Assembly (NCBI GenBank): GCA_900541145.1 | Contig: UQIH01000001.1 | Span: 1-64,000 of the forward strand | Length of the DNA: 64,000 nt | From: an uncultured Collinsella sp. | GTDB lineage: Bacteria; Actinomycetota; Coriobacteriia; Coriobacteriales; Coriobacteriaceae | Direction of reading: 5' to 3' | In this document: piece after piece, positions 1 to 8,336 of the stretch | Layout: each line of letters starts with the position of its first letter | Numbering within the stretch: the first letter of the stretch is position 1 | Made by a program: the position numbers and the translations under genes | Notes under the pieces: generated by a model | Told to the model about the DNA's origin: nothing | The model's input: the letters and a program-made list of their open reading frames with translations, nothing else | Databases searched by the model: none

Positions 1-5
1 GCATA

Positions 6-38
6 TCGTCGGCAGCGTCAGATGTGTATAAGAGACAG
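6..38 (+). other. Illumina Nextera read-1 adapter (sequencing artefact)
   Basis: Positions 6-38 match the Nextera transposase read-1 adapter base for base; its last 19 bases (20-38) are the Tn5 mosaic end AGATGTGTATAAGAGACAG. This is library-preparation sequence left at a contig end, not genome. Bases 39-198 between it and the first gene hold no gene I can support. Confidence 0.97.
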
Positions 39-198
39 CATTAAGTGCTCTTCGGCTCGTGCGGAATCTACGAAAACCTTGCGCCTGGCCTTTGGCGGCG
101 CGGCCTACGTCAACTATGGGGCAGCCCGGTTTTTCGTTGGCTGACGCCCCCACTCATAATGCTTGGGTCGGTGGGCTGATGTGTTGCGTCCCTGATGG

Positions 199-1335
199 CT
201 ATAGGGTTGACACGAAGTTGGACAGGCGGCGGAGGCCTTCGTCCAGATCTTGGTCGGAGACGCAGTAGCTTAGGCGGATGTGGCCTTCGGTGCCGAAACA
301 GTCGCCCGGGACTAGAGCTACGTTTGCTTCTTTGATGGCCTTGATGCAGAAGTCTTCGCTTGTTAGGCCGAATTGTTTGATGCTGGGGAAGGCGTAGAAG
401 GCGCCGGCTGGTTCCACTACGTCGAGGCCCATGGCGTCTAAGGCTGCGAGTACGCGTTCGCGGCGGGCTCGGTAGACTTTGAGCATGGGGGTTGGGTCGA
501 CGGTCAGGGCTCGCGCTGCGGCGTCCATCTCAAAGGAGACGGCGCTCGATACTAAGTATTGGTGGGCCTTTGCGATCTCGGCGATGACAGGGGCTGCGGC
601 TGCGAGCCAGCCCAAGCGCCAGCCGGTCATGGCCCAGGGCTTGGAGAAGCTCTCGATGACCACCGTCTGCTCGCGTAACTCCGGGTGGCGCTGGGCAAAG
701 CGCTCGTAGCCATCCACATAGACCAGGCGGTTGTACACGTCGTCGCAGACCACGTAGATGCCCGCCTGCTCTGCCACGCGCGCCACGGCGTCGAGCGACG
801 CCGCGTTGAGGATGCAGCCCGTGGGGTTGTTGGGCGAGCAGATGACGATGGCCTTGGTCGCCGGCGTCATGCAGGCACGGAGCGCCTCCTCATCAATCTG
901 GAATTGCGCAGGCTCCGTATCCAAAAAGACCGCTTTGGCGTGGTTGGCCACGACGATGCTCTCGTACAGGCCAAAGGCTGGCGTGGGGATAATGACCTCG
1001 TCGCCGGGGTTGAGCATAGCCATGAATGCTGCCGACAGGGCCTCGGTCGCGCCGTCGGTCAGGATGACCTCGTCGGCGGAAAATGCCAGGCCCGCGTCAC
1101 CCATATATTTGGACAGTGCCTCGCGCAGGGCGGGACGGCCGTTGTTGGGCGGATAGTGCGTGTCGCCGCGGTCGAGCGAGGCCGTCACCTCGGCGCTAAT
1201 CACATCGGGCGTGGGAAAATCGGGCTCGCCAAGCGCAAGTGCGATGCACCCCGGGTGCTGGGCGGCGAGCGCATTGATCCGACGGATGCCGGAGGGCTTG
1301 AGCGTGGCAAGCGAGGTATTCATGGGCAGACGCAT
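199..1335 (-). CDS. Class I/II PLP-dependent aminotransferase
   Basis: A 378-residue fold-type I aminotransferase that transfers an amino group through pyridoxal phosphate in the cytoplasm. Visible are the SPNNPTG loop (about 167-173), the DDVY cofactor-binding segment (about 198) and the Schiff-base lysine K232 in SFSKPWAMTGWRLGW. The family includes aspartate and aromatic aminotransferases; the substrate cannot be told from sequence alone. The ATG at 1335 is chosen because AAAGGA lies 6 bases upstream; a second in-frame ATG at 1323 has no such site. It diverges from the gene starting at 1429, so the two share a 93-base promoter region. Confidence 0.88.
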   Translation of the reverse strand: MRLPMNTSLATLKPSGIRRINALAAQHPGCIALALGEPDFPTPDVISAEVTASLDRGDTHYPPNNGRPALREALSKYMGDAGLAFSADEVILTDGATEALSAAFMAMLNPGDEVIIPTPAFGLYESIVVANHAKAVFLDTEPAQFQIDEEALRACMTPATKAIVICSPNNPTGCILNAASLDAVARVAEQAGIYVVCDDVYNRLVYVDGYERFAQRHPELREQTVVIESFSKPWAMTGWRLGWLAAAAPVIAEIAKAHQYLVSSAVSFEMDAAARALTVDPTPMLKVYRARRERVLAALDAMGLDVVEPAGAFYAFPSIKQFGLTSEDFCIKAIKEANVALVPGDCFGTEGHIRLSYCVSDQDLDEGLRRLSNFVSTL

Positions 1336-1428
1336 GGCGTTCCTTTCGTAAGGGTTGCACTAGGATAGCGCGGCGGAGCGCCACCAGACGGTGTAACCTA
1401 AACGGAAACGGACTGGAAAGGAGATGGC

Positions 1429-2088
1429 ATGGAGGTGACCGCGCGCGGCGATGTACCAAAAACACTGCATAACATCGCGTTTGTCAGTATTCCCGAGAGC
1501 GCCGATCTTGAGTTTTTGCTTTGGGACCTGCAGGATGCCATCGCCGCCTATGCTCAGCTTTCTGGCACGGCGCTCCCCCGCCCGATCGATTTGGAGGCGG
1601 ATGATGCCGGTGCAGTCGATGGCATGGTGCTCGCTGTTGATGATGCATTTGATGATGAGGCTATGATCGCTGTCGAGGAGATACTCGATCGCTTTAAGAA
1701 TACAGACGCGCGCGTCTATGTCGTCGTTCAGGCCCTGTCCAAAAACACCAAGCAGGCGGACGAAGCCCTCGACCGCCTATACCGGGCATGTATTCTACGT
1801 GACCTGCCATGGTGCGACGGCGTTGTCATCCGTGCCGGCAGCGGCATCGCAGCGCTTCGCCACTCCCCGCGTATGGGCCTCTTGCGTCGGCCATTTTCGG
1901 AAGCGATAGATAAGCTTGTGGGCGCCGTGCGCATGGGCTGCTCTATTGAGCATGCGCAGCTGCTTGGCGGCGGCAATGCCGGTAGCGTCGATGCCAACGG
2001 CATGGTGCGCGTCAAGCCCACCGTGCCCGCACCGATCTGGCATGCCATCATGAAACGCCTCGGCACCCGCGCCCAGTCAGATATCTAA
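1429..2088 (+). CDS. Hypothetical protein, possibly divergent flavodoxin-like oxidoreductase
   Basis: A 219-residue soluble protein with no signal peptide or membrane segment. An AAAGGAG site sits 6-7 bases before the ATG. I do not recognise it with confidence. The C-terminal half (a VVIRAGSGIAAL stretch, then a final PAPIWHAIMKRLG) is reminiscent of NAD(P)H/FMN-dependent oxidoreductases of the flavodoxin fold, but the N-terminal flavin-binding loop is not evident, so this is only a suggestion. It is convergent with the DNA glycosylase, whose stop lies 2 bases downstream. Confidence 0.6.
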   Translation: MEVTARGDVPKTLHNIAFVSIPESADLEFLLWDLQDAIAAYAQLSGTALPRPIDLEADDAGAVDGMVLAVDDAFDDEAMIAVEEILDRFKNTDARVYVVVQALSKNTKQADEALDRLYRACILRDLPWCDGVVIRAGSGIAALRHSPRMGLLRRPFSEAIDKLVGAVRMGCSIEHAQLLGGGNAGSVDANGMVRVKPTVPAPIWHAIMKRLGTRAQSDI

Positions 2089-2089
2089 A

Positions 2090-2653
2090 TTACAGAGCGC
2101 CCCAATCAACGGCCTCGCGCCAGCGCTCGATAAGGCGTTCCAGGCGCCATGCCGCATTGGCGGGACTTGTCGACGGTAGAACGATGGCGGGCAGCCCGGT
2201 GCGTTCTTGTAGATAGCGCTTGTAGAGCCGGCCAGCTGTACCACCGTTGCATATCACCTGCTTAATGGGAGCCGCGTCGGTAATGCGCTCGATATGTGCC
2301 GGCACAACGTTTTTGATGCTGGCGTCACTCGAACCCTTAATGTCGCAGCTCTCGATCACGTCCCACAGGGCCACGCCACCGTTCAGAAGCATAGCCCGCT
2401 TGGTGGCAATCGAGGCGTCGAGCGTCGCGGGCTCGCCGCTCGCCAAAGAGTCTCCCTCGTTGGGCGGCACGGGCGCACCAAGGCACGCGGCCATCACGCG
2501 CCAAAAGCGGTTCTGCGGATTGCCATAGTAGAAGGCATTGGCACGCGAGAGCACCGAGGGAAACGACCCCAGCACCAAAACGCGCGAGCGCTCGTCAAAC
2601 ACGGGTTCAAACCCATGCTCAATATGCTGATAGCCCTCGTCAGACGCAGCCAT
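2090..2653 (-). CDS. DNA-deoxyinosine (hypoxanthine) glycosylase, UDG superfamily family 6
   Basis: A 187-residue monofunctional DNA glycosylase of the uracil-DNA glycosylase superfamily, closest to the hypoxanthine-DNA glycosylases. These excise deaminated bases and start base-excision repair. Motif 1 is LGSFPS (about 28-33), followed by FYYGNPQNRFW (41-51), characteristic of this family, and the late motif LPSTSPAN (about 159). The substrate preference is from family knowledge. It starts 3 bases after the stop of the upstream GH13 gene, so the two are probably co-transcribed, although their functions look unrelated. Confidence 0.85.
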   Translation of the reverse strand: MAASDEGYQHIEHGFEPVFDERSRVLVLGSFPSVLSRANAFYYGNPQNRFWRVMAACLGAPVPPNEGDSLASGEPATLDASIATKRAMLLNGGVALWDVIESCDIKGSSDASIKNVVPAHIERITDAAPIKQVICNGGTAGRLYKRYLQERTGLPAIVLPSTSPANAAWRLERLIERWREAVDWGAL

Positions 2654-2656
2654 GGC

Positions 2657-4033
2657 CTAGGCCCTCAGCAGATAACGCACCTCGTAGGGCGCAAGCTCAA
2701 GGGCACCCGTCAGCTCGACCGTGGGCGCATCGTCGGCAAGCAGGTCGACGAAGGAGCCGCTGAGTTCGCCGGCTCCAAAGGTGTAGGGCTCGTTCACGGC
2801 ATTGACCGCCACGAGCACCGTCGCGTCGTCGCAGGCGCGCTCGAACAGCAGCTGCTTGTTCTGAATCACCACGTTGCGATAGGCACCGTAGTTGAGGGCA
2901 CGGGCCGCCGCGTCGTCTGCCGAGCGCAGGTGCGCCAGCTGCGTGACAAATGTCGTCAGCTCGTTGGGCGCGGGCTCATCGAGCGCAGGACGTAGCGCCC
3001 AATCGCCATCGGGGCCGCCCTTTTCGCCGGCAATCCCCCACTCGCTGCCGTAGTAGACGCACGGAATGCCCGGCATACCAAAGAGCATGCCGTAGGCGGG
3101 GCGCAGGCAGGACTTGTCCGTCAGGATGCTCGCCAGGCGCGGCACGTCGTGGTTGTCGACAAACGACAGCAGATGCTTGCCGCGATAAATGCACCACGGG
3201 TCACCGCCAAACTGGCGATGAAGCGAGTGGGCAATCTCGAACATGTTGACCGAGTTAAAGCTGGAGTACAGGCCCTTGTAGCACTCGTAGTTGGTGCAGG
3301 AGTCGAGCATCTCGTCGTTGACGATCTGGTTGTAGTCGCCGTGGAGCGTCTCGCCAATCAGCACAAAGTCGGGCTTGAGCTCACGGGCAAAGCCATGCAG
3401 ACGACGCATGAAATCGCGGTCGAGCATATAGGCAACGTCCAGGCGCAGACCGTCGACGCCAAAGACATCGGCCCAACGGCGCACGGACTCGAGCAGGTAA
3501 TCGACCACAGCGGGATTTTGCAGGTTGAGCTTCACAAGCTCAAAATGGCCCTCCCAGCCCTCGTACCAAAAGCCGTCGCCGTAGCACGAGTCACCGTCAA
3601 AGCTGATGTGGAACCAGTCCTTGTAGGGCGAGTCCCACTTGCGCTCCTGCACATCGCGGAAGGCCCAAAAGCCACGACCGACGTGGTTGAAGACGGCATC
3701 GAGCACCACGTGGATGCCGTGGGCATGCAGTGTGTCGCGCACGGCGGCAAAGTCGGCATCCCCACCCAGGCGGCGGTCGATATGGCGCAGACTGCGCGTG
3801 TCGTAGCCATGGCTGTCGGATTCGAGCGGCGGGTTGATGAGCACAGCGCCAACGCCGAGTTCCTGCAGGTAGTCGGCCCATTGGGCAATCTTCATGATGG
3901 GGGCATCGGGGCTAGCTGTGGCATCGGCGGCCTGGGCGAGTTCATCCTCGGCGACGGGGGCGGCGTTTTCGCGCGGAGCTCCGCAGAAGCCCAGCGGATA
4001 GATCTGATAGAACGTCGTCTCGTATGCCCACAT
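2657..4033 (-). CDS. GH13 alpha-amylase family glycoside hydrolase
   Basis: A 458-residue cytoplasmic GH13 enzyme that hydrolyses alpha-glucosidic bonds in maltodextrin-type substrates. The four conserved regions are present: DAVFNH (112-117), GLRLDVA with nucleophile D199, the acid/base E228 in LIGETLHG, and FVDNHD ending in D296. There is no signal peptide, so it should act on imported oligosaccharides, as neopullulanases and cyclomaltodextrinases do. The length is short for those families because the N-terminal carbohydrate-binding domain is absent. GGGAGG lies 7 bases before the ATG. Exact specificity is not resolved. Confidence 0.88.
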   Translation of the reverse strand: MWAYETTFYQIYPLGFCGAPRENAAPVAEDELAQAADATASPDAPIMKIAQWADYLQELGVGAVLINPPLESDSHGYDTRSLRHIDRRLGGDADFAAVRDTLHAHGIHVVLDAVFNHVGRGFWAFRDVQERKWDSPYKDWFHISFDGDSCYGDGFWYEGWEGHFELVKLNLQNPAVVDYLLESVRRWADVFGVDGLRLDVAYMLDRDFMRRLHGFARELKPDFVLIGETLHGDYNQIVNDEMLDSCTNYECYKGLYSSFNSVNMFEIAHSLHRQFGGDPWCIYRGKHLLSFVDNHDVPRLASILTDKSCLRPAYGMLFGMPGIPCVYYGSEWGIAGEKGGPDGDWALRPALDEPAPNELTTFVTQLAHLRSADDAAARALNYGAYRNVVIQNKQLLFERACDDATVLVAVNAVNEPYTFGAGELSGSFVDLLADDAPTVELTGALELAPYEVRYLLRA

Positions 4034-4106
4034 AGCAACCTCCCGGTAAGCTCAACACAACGACATCCATTGTATGCCCGGCTTGTATCCTCTTCCCCAA
4101 AATAAG

Positions 4107-4169
4107 TTGCGGTGGAATAGTTCCTGCTTGGGCCTTCAGAGGCCTTAAACAGGAACTATTCCACCGCAA
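4107..4169. repeat. Hairpin repeat, TTGCGGTGGAATA family, copy 1
   Basis: A perfect 20-base inverted repeat (4107-4126 and 4150-4169) encloses a 23-base loop that itself contains a small GGCC/GGCC hairpin. It lies between the GH13 and MFS genes. The same outer arm occurs at 8245 and 45200. Neither strand has a T-run after the stem, so it is a poor classical terminator. Confidence 0.9.
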
Positions 4170-4186
4170 TTGATGAGGGAACGTGA

Positions 4187-5383
4187 TTAGGCGACAGGCT
4201 TTGCGCGGCGTATGGCCGGGAACATCACTGTGATAGCGAGGATGACGCCCACGGCGGCGATTGCGCCACCCGCGCAGCCGATCCAGGCGATACCGGGACC
4301 CGAAACCACGGCTCCGCCGATCGCGGTTCCCGTGCCGATACCGAGGTTGAACAGGCCCGAGAAGATCGACATGGCGACGGCCGACGAATCTGCCGGCGTG
4401 TGCTTGATGAGCTCGGCCTGAAACGCCACGTTAAAGGCCGTGGCGCAGCAACCCCACAGTGCGCAGACGGCAAGCACTGTCACGAGCGACGATGCGGCCG
4501 GCCCCATGAGCAGCAGGGCCACCGGCACGCCGGAGAGCGTGATAGCCAAGAACGGGAAGCGATGCCCATCGAACAGGCGGCCGAACAGCCAGCTTCCGAG
4601 CAGACCGGAGCAGCCGAACGCCGTCAGCGTCATGGTGATAGCGCTTGCGTCGACATGGGCGACCTGAGCCAGGAAAGGCTCGATATAGCTGTAGCTTGCG
4701 TAATAGCCGGTCGCCATGAAGACCGTGACTGCGTAGAGCGCGATGAGGAGCGGGTTCTTGAGCAGCTCGGGCAGCTGTTTGACGGTAAAGCGCTCACCCG
4801 CCGGCATGGCCGGGAACACCGCTGCCTGGTAGACGGCCGCGATGGCTGAGAGGCCCCCGACCACGGCAAACGTCATGCGCCAGCCCACGGCCAAGCCAAT
4901 GGCGCGACCGAGAGGCAGGCCAAAGATCTGCGCGATGGACGAGCCCGTAGCGATCATGCTGATGGCGAGCGCGCCGTGGCGAGTGTCGACCAGGCGCGAG
5001 GCCATAATCGAGGCGACTGACCAGAACACGGCATGTGCGCAAGCGACCACCAGGCGCGCGCAGACCAGGATGGGATAGGTCGGCGCCACAGCGGACAGGA
5101 ACTGACCGAGCGAGAACACGGCAAGCACGCCCAGCAGCATCCGCTTAAACTCGAAACGCGAAGCGAACACCATGAGCGGCAACGACAGCAGCATGACGCC
5201 CCAGGCATAGACCGAGATCATGATGCCCGCCTGGGCCTCGGTGAGCGAGAACGACGCGGCGATATCAGTCAAAAGGCCGATGGGCATAAACTCCGACGTG
5301 TTGAACACGAACGCACAGCAGGTGAGCCCGACGAGTGGGAGCCACTGCCTGAGCGTGATGCCGTCTTGCCTTGCCTGACTCAT
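4187..5383 (-). CDS. SotB-like MFS sugar efflux transporter
   Basis: A 398-residue major facilitator with about 12 hydrophobic segments, placed in the inner membrane. The opening NTSEFMPIGLLTDIA segment is the signature of the SotB/YdeA group of the DHA1 family, which export arabinose, IPTG and other small molecules by proton antiport; the substrate here is inferred only. The ATG at 5383 follows TTGGAG by 9 bases; upstream in-frame codons lack an RBS. It stands alone between a hairpin repeat and the feoAB terminator region. Confidence 0.86.
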   Translation of the reverse strand: MSQARQDGITLRQWLPLVGLTCCAFVFNTSEFMPIGLLTDIAASFSLTEAQAGIMISVYAWGVMLLSLPLMVFASRFEFKRMLLGVLAVFSLGQFLSAVAPTYPILVCARLVVACAHAVFWSVASIMASRLVDTRHGALAISMIATGSSIAQIFGLPLGRAIGLAVGWRMTFAVVGGLSAIAAVYQAAVFPAMPAGERFTVKQLPELLKNPLLIALYAVTVFMATGYYASYSYIEPFLAQVAHVDASAITMTLTAFGCSGLLGSWLFGRLFDGHRFPFLAITLSGVPVALLLMGPAASSLVTVLAVCALWGCCATAFNVAFQAELIKHTPADSSAVAMSIFSGLFNLGIGTGTAIGGAVVSGPGIAWIGCAGGAIAAVGVILAITVMFPAIRRAKPVA

Positions 5384-5503
5384 ATATAACATCTCCAATC
5401 ATTTTGAGCGGAGGCGATTATATAGCAACGGTCCCGCATCCGTCAGTAGCGGACACGGGACCGAAACAATTCGATACACAGAGGTTGCGCCGTCAATAAA
5501 TAA

Positions 5504-7864
5504 CTAAGCCAACCCCAGCAATATGCCCGCCGAATGCACGACAAACGCCACGATCCAGGCGACCGTCACTTGAAACGCGAACACGGCAACGGCATAGCGC
5601 GCGCCCAACTCGCTCCTGACGGCGCCGATTGCCGCCACGCAAGGCGGGTACAGCAGTGTAAAGACCAGGAACACGTAGGCGGTAAACGGCGAAAACATGG
5701 TCGACAGTGCCGCGGGCGAGGTTGCACCCAAAAGCACCGTGAGGGTCGAGATAACACTCTCCTTGGCGATAAGTCCGGTAACGAGCGCCGTGGATGCACG
5801 CCAGTCGCCAAACCCAAGCGGCGCCAGCAGCGGAGCGATAATGCTACCCAGACCGGCAAGTAGACTCTGCGACTGATCGGCGACCACATTAAAGCGGATG
5901 TCGAACGTCTGAAGGAACCAGATGACCACGGTCGCGGCAAAGATAATGGTAAAGGCCTTGGTAATAAAGTCCTTGGCCTTATCCCATGCCAGCATCACCG
6001 TCGTCTTGACACTCGGCAGGCGGTAATTGGGAAGCTCCATGATAAATGGCACCGGATCGCCCTTAAATGCCGTGCGGTTGAGTACCAAAGCCGCGATACA
6101 GCCAACCGCAATGCCGATCAGATAGAGCGAGACCATGGCGGGAACCGTCGCCTGTGGGAAAAACGCCCCGCACAGCAGACCATAGACCGGCAACTTGGCC
6201 GAACAGCTCATGAACGGCGTGAGCATGACCGTCATCTTGCGGTCGTGCTCGGATGGGAGCGTACGGGTCGACATGATAGCCGGCACGGTGCAGCCAAACC
6301 CGACGAGCATGGGTACAAAGCTGCGGCCCGACAGGCCAAAACGACGCAGCACCTTATCCATGACAAAGGCGACGCGCGCCATGTAGCCCGAGTCTTCCAG
6401 AATGGAGAGGAACAAGAAGAGCACGACGATAATCGGCAGGAAGGTCAGCACACTGCCCACGCCCGTAAGCACGCCGTCGACAGCCAGCGAGCGCACCACG
6501 TCGTTGGTGCCGAACGCCTTGAGGCCCGCATCGGCCGAGGCGATGATAGCAGCGATACCGTCCTCCATGAGTCCCTGCAACGCCGCGCCGATCACGCCAA
6601 ACGTCAGCCAAAAGACGAGGCCCATGATCACCAGGAACGCCGGAATGGCCGTGTAGCGACCCGTCAGGATGCGGTCGATCTTGACGGAGCGCACGTGCTC
6701 GCGGCTTTCGTGCGGTTTGACGACGCAGCGCCCGCACACGTCGCCGATAAAGCTAAAGCGCATATCGGCCAGCGCGGACAGGCGGTCGGTGCCGGCCTCG
6801 CCCTCCATCTGGGTAATGATGTGCTCGATAGCGTCGAGCTCGTTGCGATCCAGGTGAAGCGCCTCGGTCACCAGCTCGTCGCCCTCAACCAGCTTGGTCG
6901 CCGCAAAGCGCACCGGGATGTGCGCCGTCACGGCATGGTCCTCGATCAGGTTAGCAATACCGTGGATGCAGCGATGCAGCGCACCGCCGTCCGGACCGTC
7001 GGGCGCGCAAAAGTCCAGGCGACCAGGGCGCTCGCGGAACCGCGCCACGTGCAGGGCGTGGTCCACCAGCTCGCCGATGCCCTCGTTGCGGGCAGCGCTA
7101 ATGGGGACAACGGGCACGCCCAACAGGCTCTCGAGCAAGTTGACGTCTACGGCGCCGCCGTTGGCGGTCACCTCGTCCATCATGTTGAGCGCGATGACCA
7201 TAGGACGGTCAAGCTCCATGAGCTGCAGTGTCAGGTACAGGTTGCGCTCGATGTTGGTGGCGTCAATGATGTCGATGATGGCGTCCGGACGCTCGTCGAG
7301 GATGAACTGACGGCTCACGACCTCCTCGCCTGTGTACGGCGACAGGGAGTAAATGCCGGGCAGGTCGGTAACGCTCGCCTCGGGATGGTTACGGATGGTG
7401 CCATCTTTGCGGTCGACCGTCACGCCGGGAAAGTTACCGACGTGCTGGTTGGAGCCCGTAAGCTGGTTGAACAGCGTGGTCTTACCGCAGTTTTGGTTGC
7501 CGGCGAGGGCAAAATGCAGCGGTGCGCCCTCGGGCACGGCCGTTTTTGCCGCACGGGGCGAATACATCCCCTCGCCGAGTGCCGGATGCTCCGTCGTTCC
7601 GATTGCGGCGTTGGCGCGCGGACCGGTATCGGTGTCGTGCACATCCACGAGCTCAATGCGTGCGGCATCATCCTTGCGCAGCGTCAACTCGTAGCCACGC
7701 AGGCGAATCTCGAGCGGGTCGCCCATGGGGGCGTACTTCATCATGGTGACTTCGGTGCCCGGCGTTAGGCCCATGTCCAAAATATGCTGTCGGAGTGCCT
7801 GGTCGTCCGATGCCACCGATGCGACAACGGCGTCCTTTCCAATCTCGAGCGTATCGAGCTTCAC
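5504..7864 (-). CDS. feoB: FeoA-FeoB fusion ferrous iron transporter
   Basis: A 786-residue fusion that imports Fe2+ across the membrane. Residues 1-75 are a FeoA (SH3-like) domain. The FeoB G domain follows, with G1 GNQNCGKTT (122-130), FPGVTVD switch and G3 DLPG (167-170), then the polytopic Gate regions (SCSAKLPVYG, LYPPCVAA) to the C terminus. The reading frame is open 79 codons further upstream, but the GTG at 7864 has GGGGGAGG 7 bases before it and begins exactly at the FeoA domain; the upstream extension runs through repeats. Candidate metal-responsive operators lie just upstream at 7907-7940. Confidence 0.95.
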   Translation of the reverse strand: MKLDTLEIGKDAVVASVASDDQALRQHILDMGLTPGTEVTMMKYAPMGDPLEIRLRGYELTLRKDDAARIELVDVHDTDTGPRANAAIGTTEHPALGEGMYSPRAAKTAVPEGAPLHFALAGNQNCGKTTLFNQLTGSNQHVGNFPGVTVDRKDGTIRNHPEASVTDLPGIYSLSPYTGEEVVSRQFILDERPDAIIDIIDATNIERNLYLTLQLMELDRPMVIALNMMDEVTANGGAVDVNLLESLLGVPVVPISAARNEGIGELVDHALHVARFRERPGRLDFCAPDGPDGGALHRCIHGIANLIEDHAVTAHIPVRFAATKLVEGDELVTEALHLDRNELDAIEHIITQMEGEAGTDRLSALADMRFSFIGDVCGRCVVKPHESREHVRSVKIDRILTGRYTAIPAFLVIMGLVFWLTFGVIGAALQGLMEDGIAAIIASADAGLKAFGTNDVVRSLAVDGVLTGVGSVLTFLPIIVVLFLFLSILEDSGYMARVAFVMDKVLRRFGLSGRSFVPMLVGFGCTVPAIMSTRTLPSEHDRKMTVMLTPFMSCSAKLPVYGLLCGAFFPQATVPAMVSLYLIGIAVGCIAALVLNRTAFKGDPVPFIMELPNYRLPSVKTTVMLAWDKAKDFITKAFTIIFAATVVIWFLQTFDIRFNVVADQSQSLLAGLGSIIAPLLAPLGFGDWRASTALVTGLIAKESVISTLTVLLGATSPAALSTMFSPFTAYVFLVFTLLYPPCVAAIGAVRSELGARYAVAVFAFQVTVAWIVAFVVHSAGILLGLA

Positions 7865-7906
7865 GTCCGTGTTCCTCCCCCGGCGCCCACAGGGCGTTGC
7901 ATTTAT

Positions 7907-7940
7907 GTTCACCTTGGCTAACCGTTTGCCACGGCTAACC
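7907..7940 (-). promoter_or_regulatory. Two tandem 17-bp GGTTAGCC repeats, candidate DtxR/IdeR-type operator of feoAB
   Basis: Read on the minus strand, two adjacent 17-base units both begin GGTTAGCC and end AAC (12 of 17 positions identical). GGTTAGCC is close to the half site of DtxR/IdeR iron boxes (GGTTAGSCTAACC). The units lie between the predicted -10 and the RBS, where a bound repressor would block transcription. The right halves do not match the palindrome well, so the regulator is inferred. Confidence 0.55.
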
Positions 7941-7953
7941 AATTTAACCATGC

Positions 7954-7983
7954 ATGATAGCGCGAACACACAACGATGTTCAA
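7954..7983 (-). promoter_or_regulatory. Putative feoAB promoter
   Basis: On the minus strand TTGAAC (7978-7983) and TATCAT (7954-7959) are separated by 18 bases, and the candidate iron operators lie immediately downstream. Confidence 0.45.
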
Positions 7984-8031
7984 TCAGCAAATTGGCGCAA
8001 TGGGGACAGGCAGGAGAGTTCAGGGCCATAG

Positions 8032-8195
8032 TTTCCCGATGAGGCCTCTCGGGGAAACTACATCCCAGAATTCCGGCTCGAAACGGGATATGGTTTCCCA
8101 AACAGGCCTCTTACGGAAAATGCATCCCGGAATCCCCGCTCGAAACGGGACGCGCTTTCCCAGTCGAGGCCCTATGGGAAACTGCGTCCCACCTT
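8032..8195. repeat. 62-bp tandem repeat, about 2.6 copies
   Basis: Units begin at 8032, 8094 and 8156, an exact 62-base period; the third is incomplete. Each has TTTCCC, GGCC, a GGAAA complement, then CATCCC (CGTCCC in the third unit); the first two end CTCGAAACGGGA. Each unit can fold on itself (TTTCCC with GGGAAA or GGAAA). The 472-base gap 7865-8336 holds these repeats, the feo promoter, a GGGGAC motif near 8002 and the hairpin at 8245; no gene is supported. Confidence 0.88.
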
Positions 8196-8244
8196 GAAAG
8201 GCAAAACTGGGGCGCAGTTTCCGGACGGGGCATCAAAAACGAAG

Positions 8245-8307
8245 TTGCGGTGGAATAGTTCCTGGATGGGCTGGTTGATGCCCCAGATAGGAACTATTTC
8301 ACCGCAA
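8245..8307. repeat. Hairpin repeat, TTGCGGTGGAATA family, copy 2
   Basis: Arms 8245-8263 and 8289-8307 pair with one G-U type difference. The inner stem (GTTCCT) matches copy 1 at 4107 and differs from copy 3 at 45200. It lies 29 bases past the stop of the esterase gene. Confidence 0.88.
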
Positions 8308-8336
8308 GTTATTGAAGAGCTTGGATGCCGGGACTC

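Noticed and set aside
39..198. Short open frames at the left edge, one ending in a TGA at 142-144 that could be the 3' end of a gene
   Set aside because: The sequence joins adapter DNA at base 38, is only about 100 bases long, and two frames are open with no recognisable motif.
6245..7768. 507-codon open frame on the plus strand opposite feoAB
   Set aside because: It mirrors a clearly conserved gene; long antisense frames are expected from GC-rich codon bias, and it has no RBS or motif.
7865..8101. N-terminal extension of the FeoA-FeoB protein to 865 residues
   Set aside because: The added 79 residues come from the promoter, operator and tandem repeat region; a GTG with a strong RBS at 7864 matches the FeoA domain start.
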